A stretch of DNA of 54,002 bases from JAJDIA01 sp031555145 (GCA_031555145.1 JAVBUR010000058.1:1-54002), one strand, 5' to 3'. Counted from the first letter of the stretch, positions 25,527-38,700 are shown. The notes: generated by a model from the sequence alone, not told the origin. A program made the numbers and translations.

Positions 25527-28500
25527 TGAAACCCGGATTCTTTATCGACCGTCCCGTATTCTCGACTGTCCTTTCTGTCCTCATTGTGATTGTGGGCATT
25601 ATCGGATTGTTGTTGCTGCCCGTAGAACAATACCCGCAGATCACCCCACCTGTGGTGAAGATATCGACCTCTTACCCCGGCGCCAATGCGCTGACTGTAT
25701 CGCAGGCCGTGGCTACTCCTATCGAACAGGAGTTGAACGGCACGCCGGGCATGATCTATATGGAGTCCAGCAGTTCGAACACCGGCGGACTCTCGCTCAC
25801 TGTTACCTTCGATGCGAACGTCGATCCCGACCTGGCAGCCGTCGAAATACAGAACCGCGTCAAGCTGGCCGAGTCGCGCCTCCCCGCCGAAGTACTGCAA
25901 AACGGTATCTCGATCGAGAAGCAGTCGACGAGCCAGTTGATGACGATCGCCCTTACATCCGACGATCCGAAATATGACGAAATATACCTCAGTAACTATG
26001 CTACCATCAACCTGATCGATGTGCTAAAGCGTATCCCCGGCGTAGGGCGTATCTCCAATATCGGCAGCCGCTATTATGGGATGCAGATCTGGGTCTACCC
26101 CGATCGGATGGCCAGTTTCGGGCTTACCGTCAAGGATATTCAGGATGCGCTGAAAGACCAGAACCGTGAATCAGCCGCCGGTGAACTAGGCAAGCCGCCC
26201 GTCTCCGATGTTGATGTGGCCATCCCCCTTACGGCACAAGGCCGCCTCTCTACCGTACAGGAATTCGAAGAGATCGTGATCAAGGCCAATGCCGACGGCT
26301 CTTTCATCCGTATGCGTGACGTGGCGCGTGTCTCCCTCGAAGCCTCCTCCTATACGACCGAGAGCGGACTGAACGGTCGCAATGCCGCTATCCTCAGCGT
26401 CTATACCCTGCCCGGCGCCAATTCGATGGAAGTAGCCCGCGAGATCAAGAAGGAAATGGGAACGATCGCCCACAATTTCCCCGAAGGAATGGAATACCTG
26501 ATCCCGTTCGATATGACCGGCTATATTTCCGAATCTATCCACGAAGTGTATAAAACCCTGTTCGAAGCCCTGCTGCTGGTGGTGATCGTCATCTTCCTCT
26601 CACTTCAGAACTGGCGGGCCTCTATCATCCCCATCGTTGCCGTCCCGATCTCCCTGATCGGCACCTTCGGCTTCATGCTGGCCATGGGCTTCTCTCTCAA
26701 TATGCTGACGCTGCTCGGGTTGGTGCTGGCCATTGGGATTGTGGTGGACGATGCCATTGTGGTAGTCGAGAATGTGGAGCGTATTATGGAAGAAAAGCGG
26801 ATGAAAGCACGTGAAGCGACTCACATTGCTATGCGTGAGCTGACCAGCGCACTGATTGCGACCTCACTGGTGCTGGCGGCCGTCTTTGTGCCTGTTAGTT
26901 TCCTACCGGGTATTACCGGGGCGCTCTATCGGCAGTTCTCGGTGACCATTGCGGTGTCGGTGTTGATCTCTACCGTGGTAGCGCTGACGCTCAGTCCGGC
27001 GATGTGCGCCCTTATCCTGCGTCCGGCAACAGGGAAGAAGAACGCCCTCTTCTGCCGGATCAATGACTGGCTGGCACGCGGCAACAAGACATATACCAAT
27101 ATCCTGCTCCGCGTAATCAGTAACCCACGGCGCATTACGGCAGGTTTTGGTATGGTGCTTGTTCTGATCTTCGTGCTCTACCGGATCACCCCTACCAGTT
27201 TTATCCCACAAGAAGACCAGGGATTCTTTACCGTCGAGCTGGAAATGCCCGAAGGGACGACCATCGAGCGGAACACCGCCGTTACCGAACGGGCAGTCCG
27301 TTATATCGACAGTCTGGAGGATGTGGCGTATGTGCAGAACGTTACCGGCTCCAGTCCCCGTGTCGGCACCAATCAGGGACGTACGACCCTCACCGTCATT
27401 CTGAAATCGTGGAAAGAACGTTCCAAAGGTGTCGATGCACTGATGAAGGAGGTGCGTGACAAGTTGTATAACTACCCGCAGATCAAAGTCTATACCAGCC
27501 GTCCGCCCGTTGTACCCGGCCTCGGCAGCGCCGGAGGTATCGAGATGAAGCTGCAGGCCAAAGCCGGTGCTACCTGGGAAGACCTGGCAGCCGCTACCGA
27601 CACCTTTCTCCTCTATGCTTCGCAGGCAAAGGAACTGGCGGGGGCTTCATCCTCGCTTCAATCGGAAATACCCCAGCTCTATTTCGATGTGGACCGGGAT
27701 AAAGCCAAACTATTGGGTATTCCGCTGTCAGATATCTTCTCCACGATGAAGGCCTTCCTCGGTTCAATCTATGTGAATGACTTTAACCTCTATAACCGTA
27801 TCTACCGCGTGTACATACAGGCCGACCAGTCGTTCCGCGCCACGGCGAGCAATATCAATCTCTTCTTTGTGAAGGCGGCGAACGGTACGATGGTGCCGCT
27901 TACTGCCGTAGGGAGAACCAGTTATACGACAGGGCCGGGTACGATTACGCGTTTCAATATGTACACTTCCGCGTCCATACAGGTGTCGCCTGCGATCGGT
28001 TACAGTTCCGGCCAGGCTATGACAGCCATCGAGCGTATCGCTGCCGAACACCTGCCCGAAAATATTGGTGTCGCCTGGAGCGGACTCTCCTATCAGGAGA
28101 AGGAGTCGGGCGGACAGACAGGGATGATACTGGGGTTTGTTCTCCTGTTTGTATTCCTCTTCCTTGCGGCACAGTATGAGAGTTGGACGGTGCCTGTCTC
28201 CATCCTCCTGTCGTTACCCGTAGCGGCATTGGGTGCCTTGCTCGGCCTCTTTGTGCTACGACTGGAAAATGATATTTATTTTCAGATCGGATTGGTTACC
28301 CTGATCGGGCTGGCAGCGAAGAATGCGATCCTGATCGTCGAATTTGCGAAAATACAGGTGGATCAGGGCATGGCGCCGACCTACGCTGCCATTCAGGGAG
28401 CAAAGTTACGTTTCCGTCCGATTCTGATGACATCACTCGCCTTTATCCTTGGGATGTTTCCGATGGTGATCGCCTCCGGTCCCGGATCAGCCAGTCGGCA

Positions 28501-30079
28501 TTCGATCGGGACAGGCGTCTTCTTCGGTATGATTGTGGCTGTCACGGTGGGTATCCTGTTCGTTCCCTTCTTCTTCGTGATGGTGTATAAGATGAAAGAC
28601 AAAATGAAAGATAAGATACAGTTCCCATCGGTCAAAAGCCCGGCCTGGCTACCTCCTTTACGAGCAAGGCTTACAAAGCAAGTCCTCCGCTGGTACCGAA
28701 AAGTAAGACAACACGTTGGCCTGTTGCTGATCGCCGTTATCAGCCTGTCCGTCGTATCATGTAAAGTGGGGCAAGCCTACAAAACCCCTGCTATGGAGCT
28801 TCCGCAGACATTCAAACAAGCCGGCACCCTCCCCGAAAATACGGCCGGCACCGGATGGAGCACGCTTTACGCGGATACCGCCCTGCAAAGCCTGATCGAC
28901 AAAGCGCTGACACACAACAAAGACATGCATATCGCCGCCGCCAATATGCGGGAAATGGTGGCCAAGAAGCGTATCTCCTTTGCCGGTATGTTTCCTGAGG
29001 TTGGAGTTAACGCCTCTGCCGAGAACTCCTATACCGACTATGGCGGCAAGGCTTCTGCCAACGATCCGGAAATACACGCCGACCTCGCCCTGAACTGGGA
29101 AATTGATATCTGGGGTAAACTCCGCTGGACAAACGATGCCGGCATAGCTGCCTACCTGCAGTCGGTCGAAGCCCAGCAGGCACTTCAACTCTCTATCGTG
29201 GCAGCCGTAGCACAGTCTTACTTTGAACTCACCGCCCTCGACCAGGAGTTACAGATTGTCCGACAGACGCTCCACGCCCGTCGGCAAGCCGTCCACTTCG
29301 CCAAAATACGCTACGAAGGCGGACAGACCTCCGAGATTCCCTACCGCCAGAGCCAGGTGGAGTTGGCGCGTACCGAGACGTTAGTCCCCAACCTGGAAAA
29401 AAGCATCCAGGTCAAAGAGAACGAGCTCTCCCTCCTGCTCGGTGAGTTTCCCCATTCCATCCCCCGGGGGAAAACGTTGGACGAACAATCGATGCCCGAA
29501 ACCCTGCCCATCGGCCTGCCTTCCACGCTCTTGCAACGGCGCCCCGATATCCGCCAGGCCGAACAACGGCTGATCGAAGCCAATGCTGAAGTAGGCGTAG
29601 CCCTCACCTCCATGTTCCCCTCCATCCGCCTGACAGCATCCGCCGGTGGCGAGAACACGGAGCTGACCGACTTCCTCAAAAGCCCGACCTGGCTCGTATC
29701 CGGCCTCCTTACCGGCCCGGTTTTTAATATGGGCAAGAACAAGGCGCGCCACAAAGCCGCTCAGGCTGTCTTCGAACAGACAACCTACGCCTACGAGAAG
29801 ACCGTCCTCCAGTCCTTTGTCGAAGTCAACAATGCGATCATCTCCTTCCGGAAAGCCAAAGACATCCGCCAGTCGCAGGAGACACTCTACAGTGCCGCCC
29901 AGGCCTACCAGAAGCTGGCCAGCCTGCAATACATCAACGGCATCGTCAGCTACATCGACGTCCTCGACGCCCAACGCCAGCTTTTCGATGCCGAAATATC
30001 GCTTAATGATGCCATCCTGGGCGAACTCCTCTCCACTGTCGCCCTCTACAAGGCGCTTGGTGGCGGGCTGGAGAGGTAG
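25526..30079 (+). CDS. RND multidrug pump fused to its outer-membrane channel (AcrB-OprM/NodT fusion)
   Basis: One 1,517-residue frame. Residues 1 to about 1,035 are a complete HAE1-type RND pump. It opens with MKPGFFIDRPVFSTVLSVLI and carries the proton-relay aspartates D408-D409 in GIVVDDAIVVVEN. The TM10 lysine lies in LIGLAAKNAILIVEFAKIQV, and TM12 ends at VPFFFVMVYKM. A basic linker follows, then a hydrophobic segment ending in a lipobox (LLIAVISLSVVSC, Cys1079). Residues 1,080-1,517 are a complete OprM/NodT-type channel (LNWEIDIWGKLRWTNDAG, LLQRRPDIRQAEQRLIEANA, LQYINGIVSYIDVLDAQRQL). Each part has normal family length. Separate proteins are usual. How a fused chain spans two membranes is unclear, and signal peptidase II cleavage before Cys1079 would free the channel. 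Confidence 0.93.
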   Translation: MKPGFFIDRPVFSTVLSVLIVIVGIIGLLLLPVEQYPQITPPVVKISTSYPGANALTVSQAVATPIEQELNGTPGMIYMESSSSNTGGLSLTVTFDANVDPDLAAVEIQNRVKLAESRLPAEVLQNGISIEKQSTSQLMTIALTSDDPKYDEIYLSNYATINLIDVLKRIPGVGRISNIGSRYYGMQIWVYPDRMASFGLTVKDIQDALKDQNRESAAGELGKPPVSDVDVAIPLTAQGRLSTVQEFEEIVIKANADGSFIRMRDVARVSLEASSYTTESGLNGRNAAILSVYTLPGANSMEVAREIKKEMGTIAHNFPEGMEYLIPFDMTGYISESIHEVYKTLFEALLLVVIVIFLSLQNWRASIIPIVAVPISLIGTFGFMLAMGFSLNMLTLLGLVLAIGIVVDDAIVVVENVERIMEEKRMKAREATHIAMRELTSALIATSLVLAAVFVPVSFLPGITGALYRQFSVTIAVSVLISTVVALTLSPAMCALILRPATGKKNALFCRINDWLARGNKTYTNILLRVISNPRRITAGFGMVLVLIFVLYRITPTSFIPQEDQGFFTVELEMPEGTTIERNTAVTERAVRYIDSLEDVAYVQNVTGSSPRVGTNQGRTTLTVILKSWKERSKGVDALMKEVRDKLYNYPQIKVYTSRPPVVPGLGSAGGIEMKLQAKAGATWEDLAAATDTFLLYASQAKELAGASSSLQSEIPQLYFDVDRDKAKLLGIPLSDIFSTMKAFLGSIYVNDFNLYNRIYRVYIQADQSFRATASNINLFFVKAANGTMVPLTAVGRTSYTTGPGTITRFNMYTSASIQVSPAIGYSSGQAMTAIERIAAEHLPENIGVAWSGLSYQEKESGGQTGMILGFVLLFVFLFLAAQYESWTVPVSILLSLPVAALGALLGLFVLRLENDIYFQIGLVTLIGLAAKNAILIVEFAKIQVDQGMAPTYAAIQGAKLRFRPILMTSLAFILGMFPMVIASGPGSASRHSIGTGVFFGMIVAVTVGILFVPFFFVMVYKMKDKMKDKIQFPSVKSPAWLPPLRARLTKQVLRWYRKVRQHVGLLLIAVISLSVVSCKVGQAYKTPAMELPQTFKQAGTLPENTAGTGWSTLYADTALQSLIDKALTHNKDMHIAAANMREMVAKKRISFAGMFPEVGVNASAENSYTDYGGKASANDPEIHADLALNWEIDIWGKLRWTNDAGIAAYLQSVEAQQALQLSIVAAVAQSYFELTALDQELQIVRQTLHARRQAVHFAKIRYEGGQTSEIPYRQSQVELARTETLVPNLEKSIQVKENELSLLLGEFPHSIPRGKTLDEQSMPETLPIGLPSTLLQRRPDIRQAEQRLIEANAEVGVALTSMFPSIRLTASAGGENTELTDFLKSPTWLVSGLLTGPVFNMGKNKARHKAAQAVFEQTTYAYEKTVLQSFVEVNNAIISFRKAKDIRQSQETLYSAAQAYQKLASLQYINGIVSYIDVLDAQRQLFDAEISLNDAILGELLSTVALYKALGGGLER

Positions 30080-30209
30080 CACGTAAGGGGAAGTCTCTCT
30101 GAATACAGCGTCCATAAAAGTTAATTAATGTTTTCGAGTAACAGTTCTGTGGCAGTCATCTGTATGTAATAGTAGACATAACACAATCAACTATTCAATC
30201 ACGTATGAT

Positions 30210-31057
30210 ATGAAACAGACAAGAAGAAACTTTTTTAAACAGAGTATGGCTGGAGCAATGCTCTTAGGAACACATTCTCTTATCCGTGCATCCGTACCGG
30301 ATCCGATAAAACCCAAAGCGGCCAAGGCGGTTAATCCTTTCCATTTGGGCATGGCAGGGTATACCTTTGTGCATTTTGATTTGGACACGACGCTTAAGAC
30401 ATTGCAACGGTTAGATATTCATCACCTGTGCATCAAAGATTTTCATCTGCCACTCAACAGTACGGACGAGCAGATCAAGGCCTTTCATGAGAAATGTGCG
30501 GAGTATCAGGTGGCCGGTTACGCTGTTGGCCCAATCTACATGCGTAGTGAAAAAGAAATCGATGATGCGTTTGAATATGCCAGACGTGTGGGAGTGAAAC
30601 TGATCGTGGGTGTTCCCAGCTATACTCTTCTTCCCTATGTGGATAAGAAAGTGAAAGAATATGACTACCATTATGCCATTCACTTGCACGGACCAGACAC
30701 CAAAACATATCCGGATGCCACAGATGTATGGGAGAACACGAAAGACCTGGATGCCCGCATCGGTATGTGTTTGGATGTCGGTCATGACCTGCGTAACGGA
30801 TGTGACCCGGTTGCCGATCTGAAGAAATATTGTACTCGTGTATTCGACATCCATATCAAAGATGTGACCGATTCGTCCAAAGCCGGCCGAGGTATTGAAA
30901 TCGGTCGTGGAAAGATCGACTTCCCGGCTCTCATACAGATGTTGCGTGAGGTGAACTACACTGGGATGTGTAGTCTGGAATACGAGAAAGATATGAAAGA
31001 CCCTTTCCTGGGTATTGCGGAATCTATCGGCTACTTCAAAGCAGTATGTGATAGGCC

Positions 31058-31061
<4 letters not shown>
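30210..31061 (+). CDS. Tat-exported sugar isomerase/epimerase-like TIM-barrel protein
   Basis: 283 residues. The N-terminus is a twin-arginine signal (MKQTRRNFFKQSMAGAMLLG), so the protein is probably exported folded with its metal. The rest is an AP-endonuclease-2/xylose-isomerase-like barrel with candidate metal ligands in YAIHLHGPD, GMCLDVGHDLRNG, VFDIHIKDVTD and GMCSLEYEKDM. Members of this secreted class act on sugars or keto-sugars in the periplasm, but the substrate is unknown. It overlaps the following GH2 gene by four bases (ATGA), so both proteins likely treat the same glycoside. About 130 bases upstream carry no gene and no clear promoter. Confidence 0.82.
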
Positions 31062-33790
<2,729 letters not shown>

Positions 33791-33819
33791 AAGTTATTGA
33801 TCAGATGGCATGAAATATT

Positions 33820-33850
33820 TTTCTTAGTTTCATTCGGATTCGTATCTTTA
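33820..33850 (+). promoter_or_regulatory. Promoter of the PUL 2 sigma gene
   Basis: TTTC (33,820-33,823) and TATCTTTA (33,843-33,850) are separated by exactly 19 bases, each one base off consensus. The arrangement is identical to the one before the pyrophosphatase gene. The leader would be about 25 bases. Confidence 0.6.
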
Positions 33851-33881
33851 CCTCTGAATTCTACAAAAGACATAGCAGGGA

Positions 33882-34427
33882 ATGGCAGCCGATGATATAC
33901 TACTATTAAAACTCATTCAAGCTAAGGATGAAAAAGCCTTCAGATATCTGTTTGATGTCCATTTTGTACCTTTGGGCCGTTTTGTACACCTCTATTTGGA
34001 TGATGTACAGGAAGGAGAAGAACTTGTTCTCGACCTATTCATGCATATTTGGGAACATAGCAGCCGAATCGACATACACTTATCTCTGAAGGCTTACCTG
34101 TTTCAAGCGGCTCGTAACCGGTGTCTCAACATTCTCCGCGAAAAAAAGAGGGGGCTGCCGCTGGATGAGGCAAAGGATCTGTTCCTGGAAGAAGATACGA
34201 CCCTGCAACTGGAAGCCGAAGAATTACATCACTTTATTCAGGAAGCCATCAGTGCACTCCCAGAAAAATGCCAGGAAGTATTTCGCCTGAGCAGGGAAAA
34301 GAACCTGACCAACCCGGAGATCGCCGATGAAATGCAAATCTCCGTAAAAACAGTGGAAGCTCAAATAACCAAAGCCCTCAAACATATCAAAAAACACCTG
34401 GACAGTCAATACCAGTATCTTTTCTAA
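33882..34427 (+). CDS. ECF RNA polymerase sigma factor (PUL 2)
   Basis: 181 residues. Region 2 is FRYLFDVHFVPLGRFVHLYL, LVLDLFMHIWEH and LKAYLFQAARNRCLNILREK. Region 4 is ALPEKCQEVFRLSREKNLTN followed by IADEMQISVKTVEAQITKAL, a clear helix-turn-helix. It belongs to the same Bacteroidetes ECF class as the PUL 1 factor but has a different linker. It precedes its presumed anti-sigma gene on the same strand, but a perfect terminator hairpin lies between them. Confidence 0.93.
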   Translation: MAADDILLLKLIQAKDEKAFRYLFDVHFVPLGRFVHLYLDDVQEGEELVLDLFMHIWEHSSRIDIHLSLKAYLFQAARNRCLNILREKKRGLPLDEAKDLFLEEDTTLQLEAEELHHFIQEAISALPEKCQEVFRLSREKNLTNPEIADEMQISVKTVEAQITKALKHIKKHLDSQYQYLF

Positions 34428-34452
34428 ACAATATTCCGTATACATGTTTTAC

Positions 34453-34490
34453 AACACACCCTCTTGAGTAAGGGTGTGTTTCCCTTTTTT
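34453..34490 (+). terminator. Intrinsic terminator between sigma and anti-sigma genes
   Basis: AACACACCCT (34,453-34,462) pairs perfectly with AGGGTGTGTT (34,471-34,480) over an 8-base loop, followed by TCCCTTTTTT. It would reduce read-through from sigma into fecR. Confidence 0.82.
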
Positions 34491-34523
34491 GTGTCTCATC
34501 CGTATTAAACTGAAGAAGAGCGC

Positions 34524-35531
34524 ATGAATCACTATAAAGCAATCGCCTGGGAACTGATCATTGCAAAGTTCAAAGGTCAAATTTCAGCAGATGAAGAGCA
34601 GCAGTTAACAGAGTGGGCTTCAGATCCGGAACATCGGGCTATGCTGGAAGAACTAAATGTCCTGTGGGAGAAAATACAATCCCGATCCGCAGGATATACC
34701 CCCGACAAAGAACATTCTTGGGAACTACTCACCGCTAAAATTCGCCAGTTTGAGCAAAAAGGGCACAAACCCAGGTCGGCCAACACAGTCAAACGCCATC
34801 GTCTATATCGTTATGCGGCAATAGCTTGTATCGCCCTGATTGTCGTTTTCAGTATATCTCACCTTTGGGACACAAGTGTTGAAGAAGCCGCACAAACAAA
34901 GCAGGTATATACCTGTTTGAATGGGAAATCCAAGGTTCTCCTGCCCGACGGGACTGAAGTGTGGCTGCATGCCAACACGGTTCTTTCCTATATTAATCAT
35001 AGCCAGAAACGCATCATTGAAATGGACGGAGAAGCGTATTTTGAAGTGGCTCATGATGGAGAAAGACCCTTTACGGTACAGAGTGGCGACATACAGGTCG
35101 TTGTCCATGGCACGAAGTTCAATGTCTACTCTCCCACAAACAGTATAGAAAAGAAAATCAGCCTGATCGAAGGCTCGGTATCCATGATAACTCCTACGGA
35201 AAACCAGCTCATGAAACCAGGAGAGATAGCATTCTACAATACCCTGAGCGGAGACTTGACCATTCGCCTGGGAGATATCTCCTTTGAAAAATCATGGGCA
35301 AACGACTACCTCTACCTTACAAACAGACCATTGGGTGAAGTCTGCCGTATCCTCTCCAAATGGTATAACGTAACAATAGAAGTAGACAAAGAGTTGCAAA
35401 ACAAGTATATGTATACTTTCACCCTGCATAACGAACCATTGGAAGAAATCATCAGGGTGATGTCACGGATCAATCCGATGTCCTATCATTTCAGTGAAGA
35501 AAATGTACTTACAATAACTACCGCCAAATAA
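34524..35531 (+). CDS. FecR-type anti-sigma factor (PUL 2)
   Basis: 335 residues: cytoplasmic sigma-binding region (1-85), one membrane helix (about 92-112, YRYAAIACIALIVVFSISHL), and a FecR periplasmic domain (about 130-230, SKVLLPDGTEVWLHANTVLS, GEAYFEVAHDGERPFTVQSG, VVVHGTKFNVYSP). The C-terminal DUF4974 domain (about 255-330) contains YLYLTNRPLGEVCRILSKWY. It should hold the upstream sigma factor inactive until the STN domain of the next gene product signals substrate. No TAnnTTTG box is seen between it and the terminator upstream, so expression probably relies on read-through or an unrecognised promoter. Confidence 0.92.
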   Translation: MNHYKAIAWELIIAKFKGQISADEEQQLTEWASDPEHRAMLEELNVLWEKIQSRSAGYTPDKEHSWELLTAKIRQFEQKGHKPRSANTVKRHRLYRYAAIACIALIVVFSISHLWDTSVEEAAQTKQVYTCLNGKSKVLLPDGTEVWLHANTVLSYINHSQKRIIEMDGEAYFEVAHDGERPFTVQSGDIQVVVHGTKFNVYSPTNSIEKKISLIEGSVSMITPTENQLMKPGEIAFYNTLSGDLTIRLGDISFEKSWANDYLYLTNRPLGEVCRILSKWYNVTIEVDKELQNKYMYTFTLHNEPLEEIIRVMSRINPMSYHFSEENVLTITTAK

Positions 35532-35559
35532 CAATATAAAAATCAACTTTAAAAAGAAC

Positions 35560-35569
35560 TGCCTATGGG
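35560..35569 (+). promoter_or_regulatory. Motif TGCCTATGGG shared by both PULs
   Basis: Counterpart of 4,526-4,535, at 29 bases after the fecR stop. It may be part of the ECF-dependent susC promoter or mark the mRNA start. It lies just upstream of the predicted antisense RNA's 3' end. Confidence 0.35.
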
Positions 35570-35595
35570 GAACGCAAGAAGATAACAAGAGAGAA

Positions 35596-35712
35596 CAAAA
35601 AAGAGGCGCGATACAAGATCGCACCTCCTTAAGCACTAATTATAGGAACAAAAAGATTTATCAAAAGAATGGGCAAGATTCTTGTCAAAGTAAATCTGAT
35701 TGTTACCCTTTT
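35596..35712 (-). ncRNA. Predicted antisense RNA covering the susC leader (PUL 2)
   Basis: On the minus strand a promoter-like pair (35,719-35,749) would start transcription near 35,712. An intrinsic terminator ends it near 35,596: GAGGTGCGAT (35,627-35,618) pairs with ATCGCGCCTC (35,612-35,603), followed by six T (35,602-35,597). The fifth pair is a U-G wobble in this RNA but a C-A mismatch in the sense RNA, so the stem fits the minus strand better. The transcript of about 115 nt would cover nearly the whole 5' leader of susC. Bacteroides PULs are known to carry cis-antisense RNAs in this interval between anti-sigma and susC genes (for example DonS of B. fragilis), where they repress the locus. 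Confidence 0.6.
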
Positions 35713-35718
35713 ATCCTA

Positions 35719-35749
35719 CAAAAATATGAATTTAAAGAAATACATCACA
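35719..35749 (-). promoter_or_regulatory. Minus-strand promoter of the predicted antisense RNA
   Basis: Read on the minus strand, TATTTTTG (35,726-35,719) is a perfect -7 box and TGTG (35,749-35,746) is one base off TTTG with a 19-base spacer. The -7 box overlaps the start codon of susC, so the two transcripts would compete. Confidence 0.5.
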
Positions 35750-38700
35750 CTATTACTGTTGCTTTTTTGTGCGGAATCATTGTTCGCACAGGCAAATGAA
35801 AAGTTATATACACTTAGCTTTTCCGGGATACCCCTCTCAGAGGGGATGAAACAAATAGAGAAAGTAACGCATTATACATTTTTTTATGATGCGGCACAGA
35901 TCAATGTAAACCAAAAGGTAAGTCTGAATGCTAAAGAAGAGTCGCTCAAGCAACTTTTGGATAAAATGCTAAAACCGACCAATATCTCGTATGAGATAAC
36001 CAACACACAAATAGCGCTCATCTCCCAAAGTAGTCCCACAGGCAATCAGAAAGCCACCACCAAAGGGAAAGTGGTTGATGAAATTGGAGAAGCTGTTATC
36101 GGAGCCAATGTAGCCGTAAAGGGTACTTCCACCGGCACTATCACCGATCTCGACGGCCTGTTCGTATTGGAAGCTCCGCTAAATGCCACGCTGGTTATTT
36201 CTTATCTCGGATACCAACCGTATGAGACCAAAGTAAAAGACGGTAGCCTGCAACAGATTAAGATGATACCTGATGCGATCGGACTGCAAGACGTAGTAGT
36301 GATCGGTTACGGTACACAACGCAAATCAGACCTGACCGGGAGCGTCGTCTCCGTCGGTGCAGACAAACTGCAAATGGTGACCACCAACAACTTGATGGAC
36401 AAACTGGCCGGACAGGTTCCCGGTTTAACCATTACAACGACCAATGCCCGTCCCGGCTCAGATCAAACACTTCGCGTGCGTGGCGAGAATTCATTGTCGG
36501 CAAGCAACGACCCATTGATCGTGCTGGATGGAATTCCTTACAACGGCTCACTGACCGATATCGACCCGGATATTGTCGAAAACCTCTCTATTCTCAAAGA
36601 TGCCTCGGCTGCCGCCATTTATGGATCACGCGGATCGAATGGTATCATCCTTATCCAAACAAAAAAAGGAAAAATCGGAGCGCCGACCGTATCTTATAAG
36701 GGACAAGTAGGAGTACAACAGGTCCAGAAAAGACAGAATATGATGAATGGAGCTGAATATGTAAAGATGAAGCAGGATTATAATGCGCTTAAATTCGGAT
36801 ACACTGGTGATCAGTTAGACCCTATGAAGTTACTGAACCCCAGTGAACGTCAAAACTATGCCAATGGGACAGAAACGGACTGGCAAGACCTTATATTTCG
36901 CGATGCCATGACTTACTATAACCAAGCCAGTATTTCCGGCGGTACAGAAGCCACTAAGTACATGGCGGCTGTATCCTATCTGAACCAGGATGGAGTCATG
37001 CGCAATACAGGCCTGAAACGTACCAATCTTTCTTTAAATGTAACACAGGATTTCAAAACGTGGCTCACAATCGGTTTCGGCACACAACTTACCCAGAAAG
37101 ATATTGACGATAACCAACCCGGACTGGAATCAGCCATAAAAATGAGCCCTTATGGTATTTATAAGGACGAATACGGGAACTATTACGATTACCCAATGGA
37201 TGAAACCTTGTTCTCTAACCCAATGGCAAATATAAATGCCATTTCGGACAAAGTTCATCGCAATATCTTCATTTCTACATTTGCAGAAATCAAACTCCCC
37301 GTAAAAGGACTAACATTCCGTACCAATTTAGGCTATGACTACCGGAGTAAAAATGAAGGCAGTTACTACGGACGCAATACCTTGAGCGGTAAAAGTAAAG
37401 ATGGAATTGCCAAGATTTTCAATGAACACTATACGGATTATACCTGGGAGAATATCTTAAAGTATAACCAGACATTCGGCAAACATAAAATCGATGCGAC
37501 CGGATTGTTCAGCGTTCAGGAAACGAAAGCCCAAGAAGCCACCCAGTCTGCGGAAACCTTCGTAAATGATGATTCTGAATACTATAATATGAATGCAGGG
37601 GAGAAGAACCAGCAATTATCTTCCAAACTCACCGAAACGGCGCTGCTTTCTTACATGTTCCGTCTTAACTATGCATACGACAATCGCTATTTGTTCACGA
37701 TGACAGGACGCCGTGACGGTTACTCTGCATTCGGTGCCAATAATAAATACGCATTCTTTCCCTCGGCAGTTGCTGCCTGGAATATCTCTTCCGAATCGTT
37801 CATGGAAAAAGCGACCGACCAATGGCTGGATATGTTGAAGTTAAGGGTCTCCTACGGTAGCAACGGGAACCAAGCCATTAACCCCTATCAGACACTCGAC
37901 CGCTTGTCCATCGCAAAGTATCTCTGGGGGGATGGCGGAACGACTGTAAACGGAGCTTACCTTCCGTTCAACGGAGTGGGGAACCCGAACCTGAAGTGGG
38001 AAACCACCAATACATTCAACGTCAGCATCGACTTTAGTGTACTAGCACACCGAATCTCCGGTACGGTTGAAATGTATGTAACCAACACGAAAGACCTGTT
38101 AATGAGCCGTACCGTACCGGTCATGAATGGATACAACACCATCATGGACAATATCGGTGAAACCCGCAATAAAGGGATCGAAATTTCATTGAACACTGTC
38201 AATGTGGATACGAAAGATTTTCGTTGGAATACCAACGTCAACTTCGCCTTGAATCGCGACAAGATCATCGAGCTCAGGGGGGACGGAAAAGACGACGTTA
38301 CCAATAAATGGTTTATCGGAAAGCCCCTCCGGGTGATCTACGATTATAATGTAACCGGAATCTGGCAAAGCGACGATCCTCGTTGGGATGCTGATAAGAA
38401 AAAATACCTGAATGCTGACGGGAAAGAAATTCAGTCGGGAGCCAAGCCCGGTGCAGCCATGCTCGAAGATTTGGATGGCGACGGAGTTATTTCGTCCAAA
38501 GACTTGAAGATCATCGGTTCCAAAATGCCCAGTTTTTTGCTATCGATGGGAAACCAGTTAAGCTATAAAAACTTCTCCCTGTCTTTCCTGCTTGATGGAG
38601 TCTTCGGAAAATATAAAGAAAGAAAAGACCTCAATATCGAACGTTGGAACGTAACGTTCAACTACTTGTCGGGCATGAATTACTGGACGCCCGAGAACCC

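Noticed and set aside
28575..28770. Frameshift or missing stop creating the pump-channel fusion
   Set aside because: The frame is open without interruption, both domains are intact and in phase, and the joint contains a sensible linker and lipobox. Sequencing error cannot be fully excluded but nothing indicates it.
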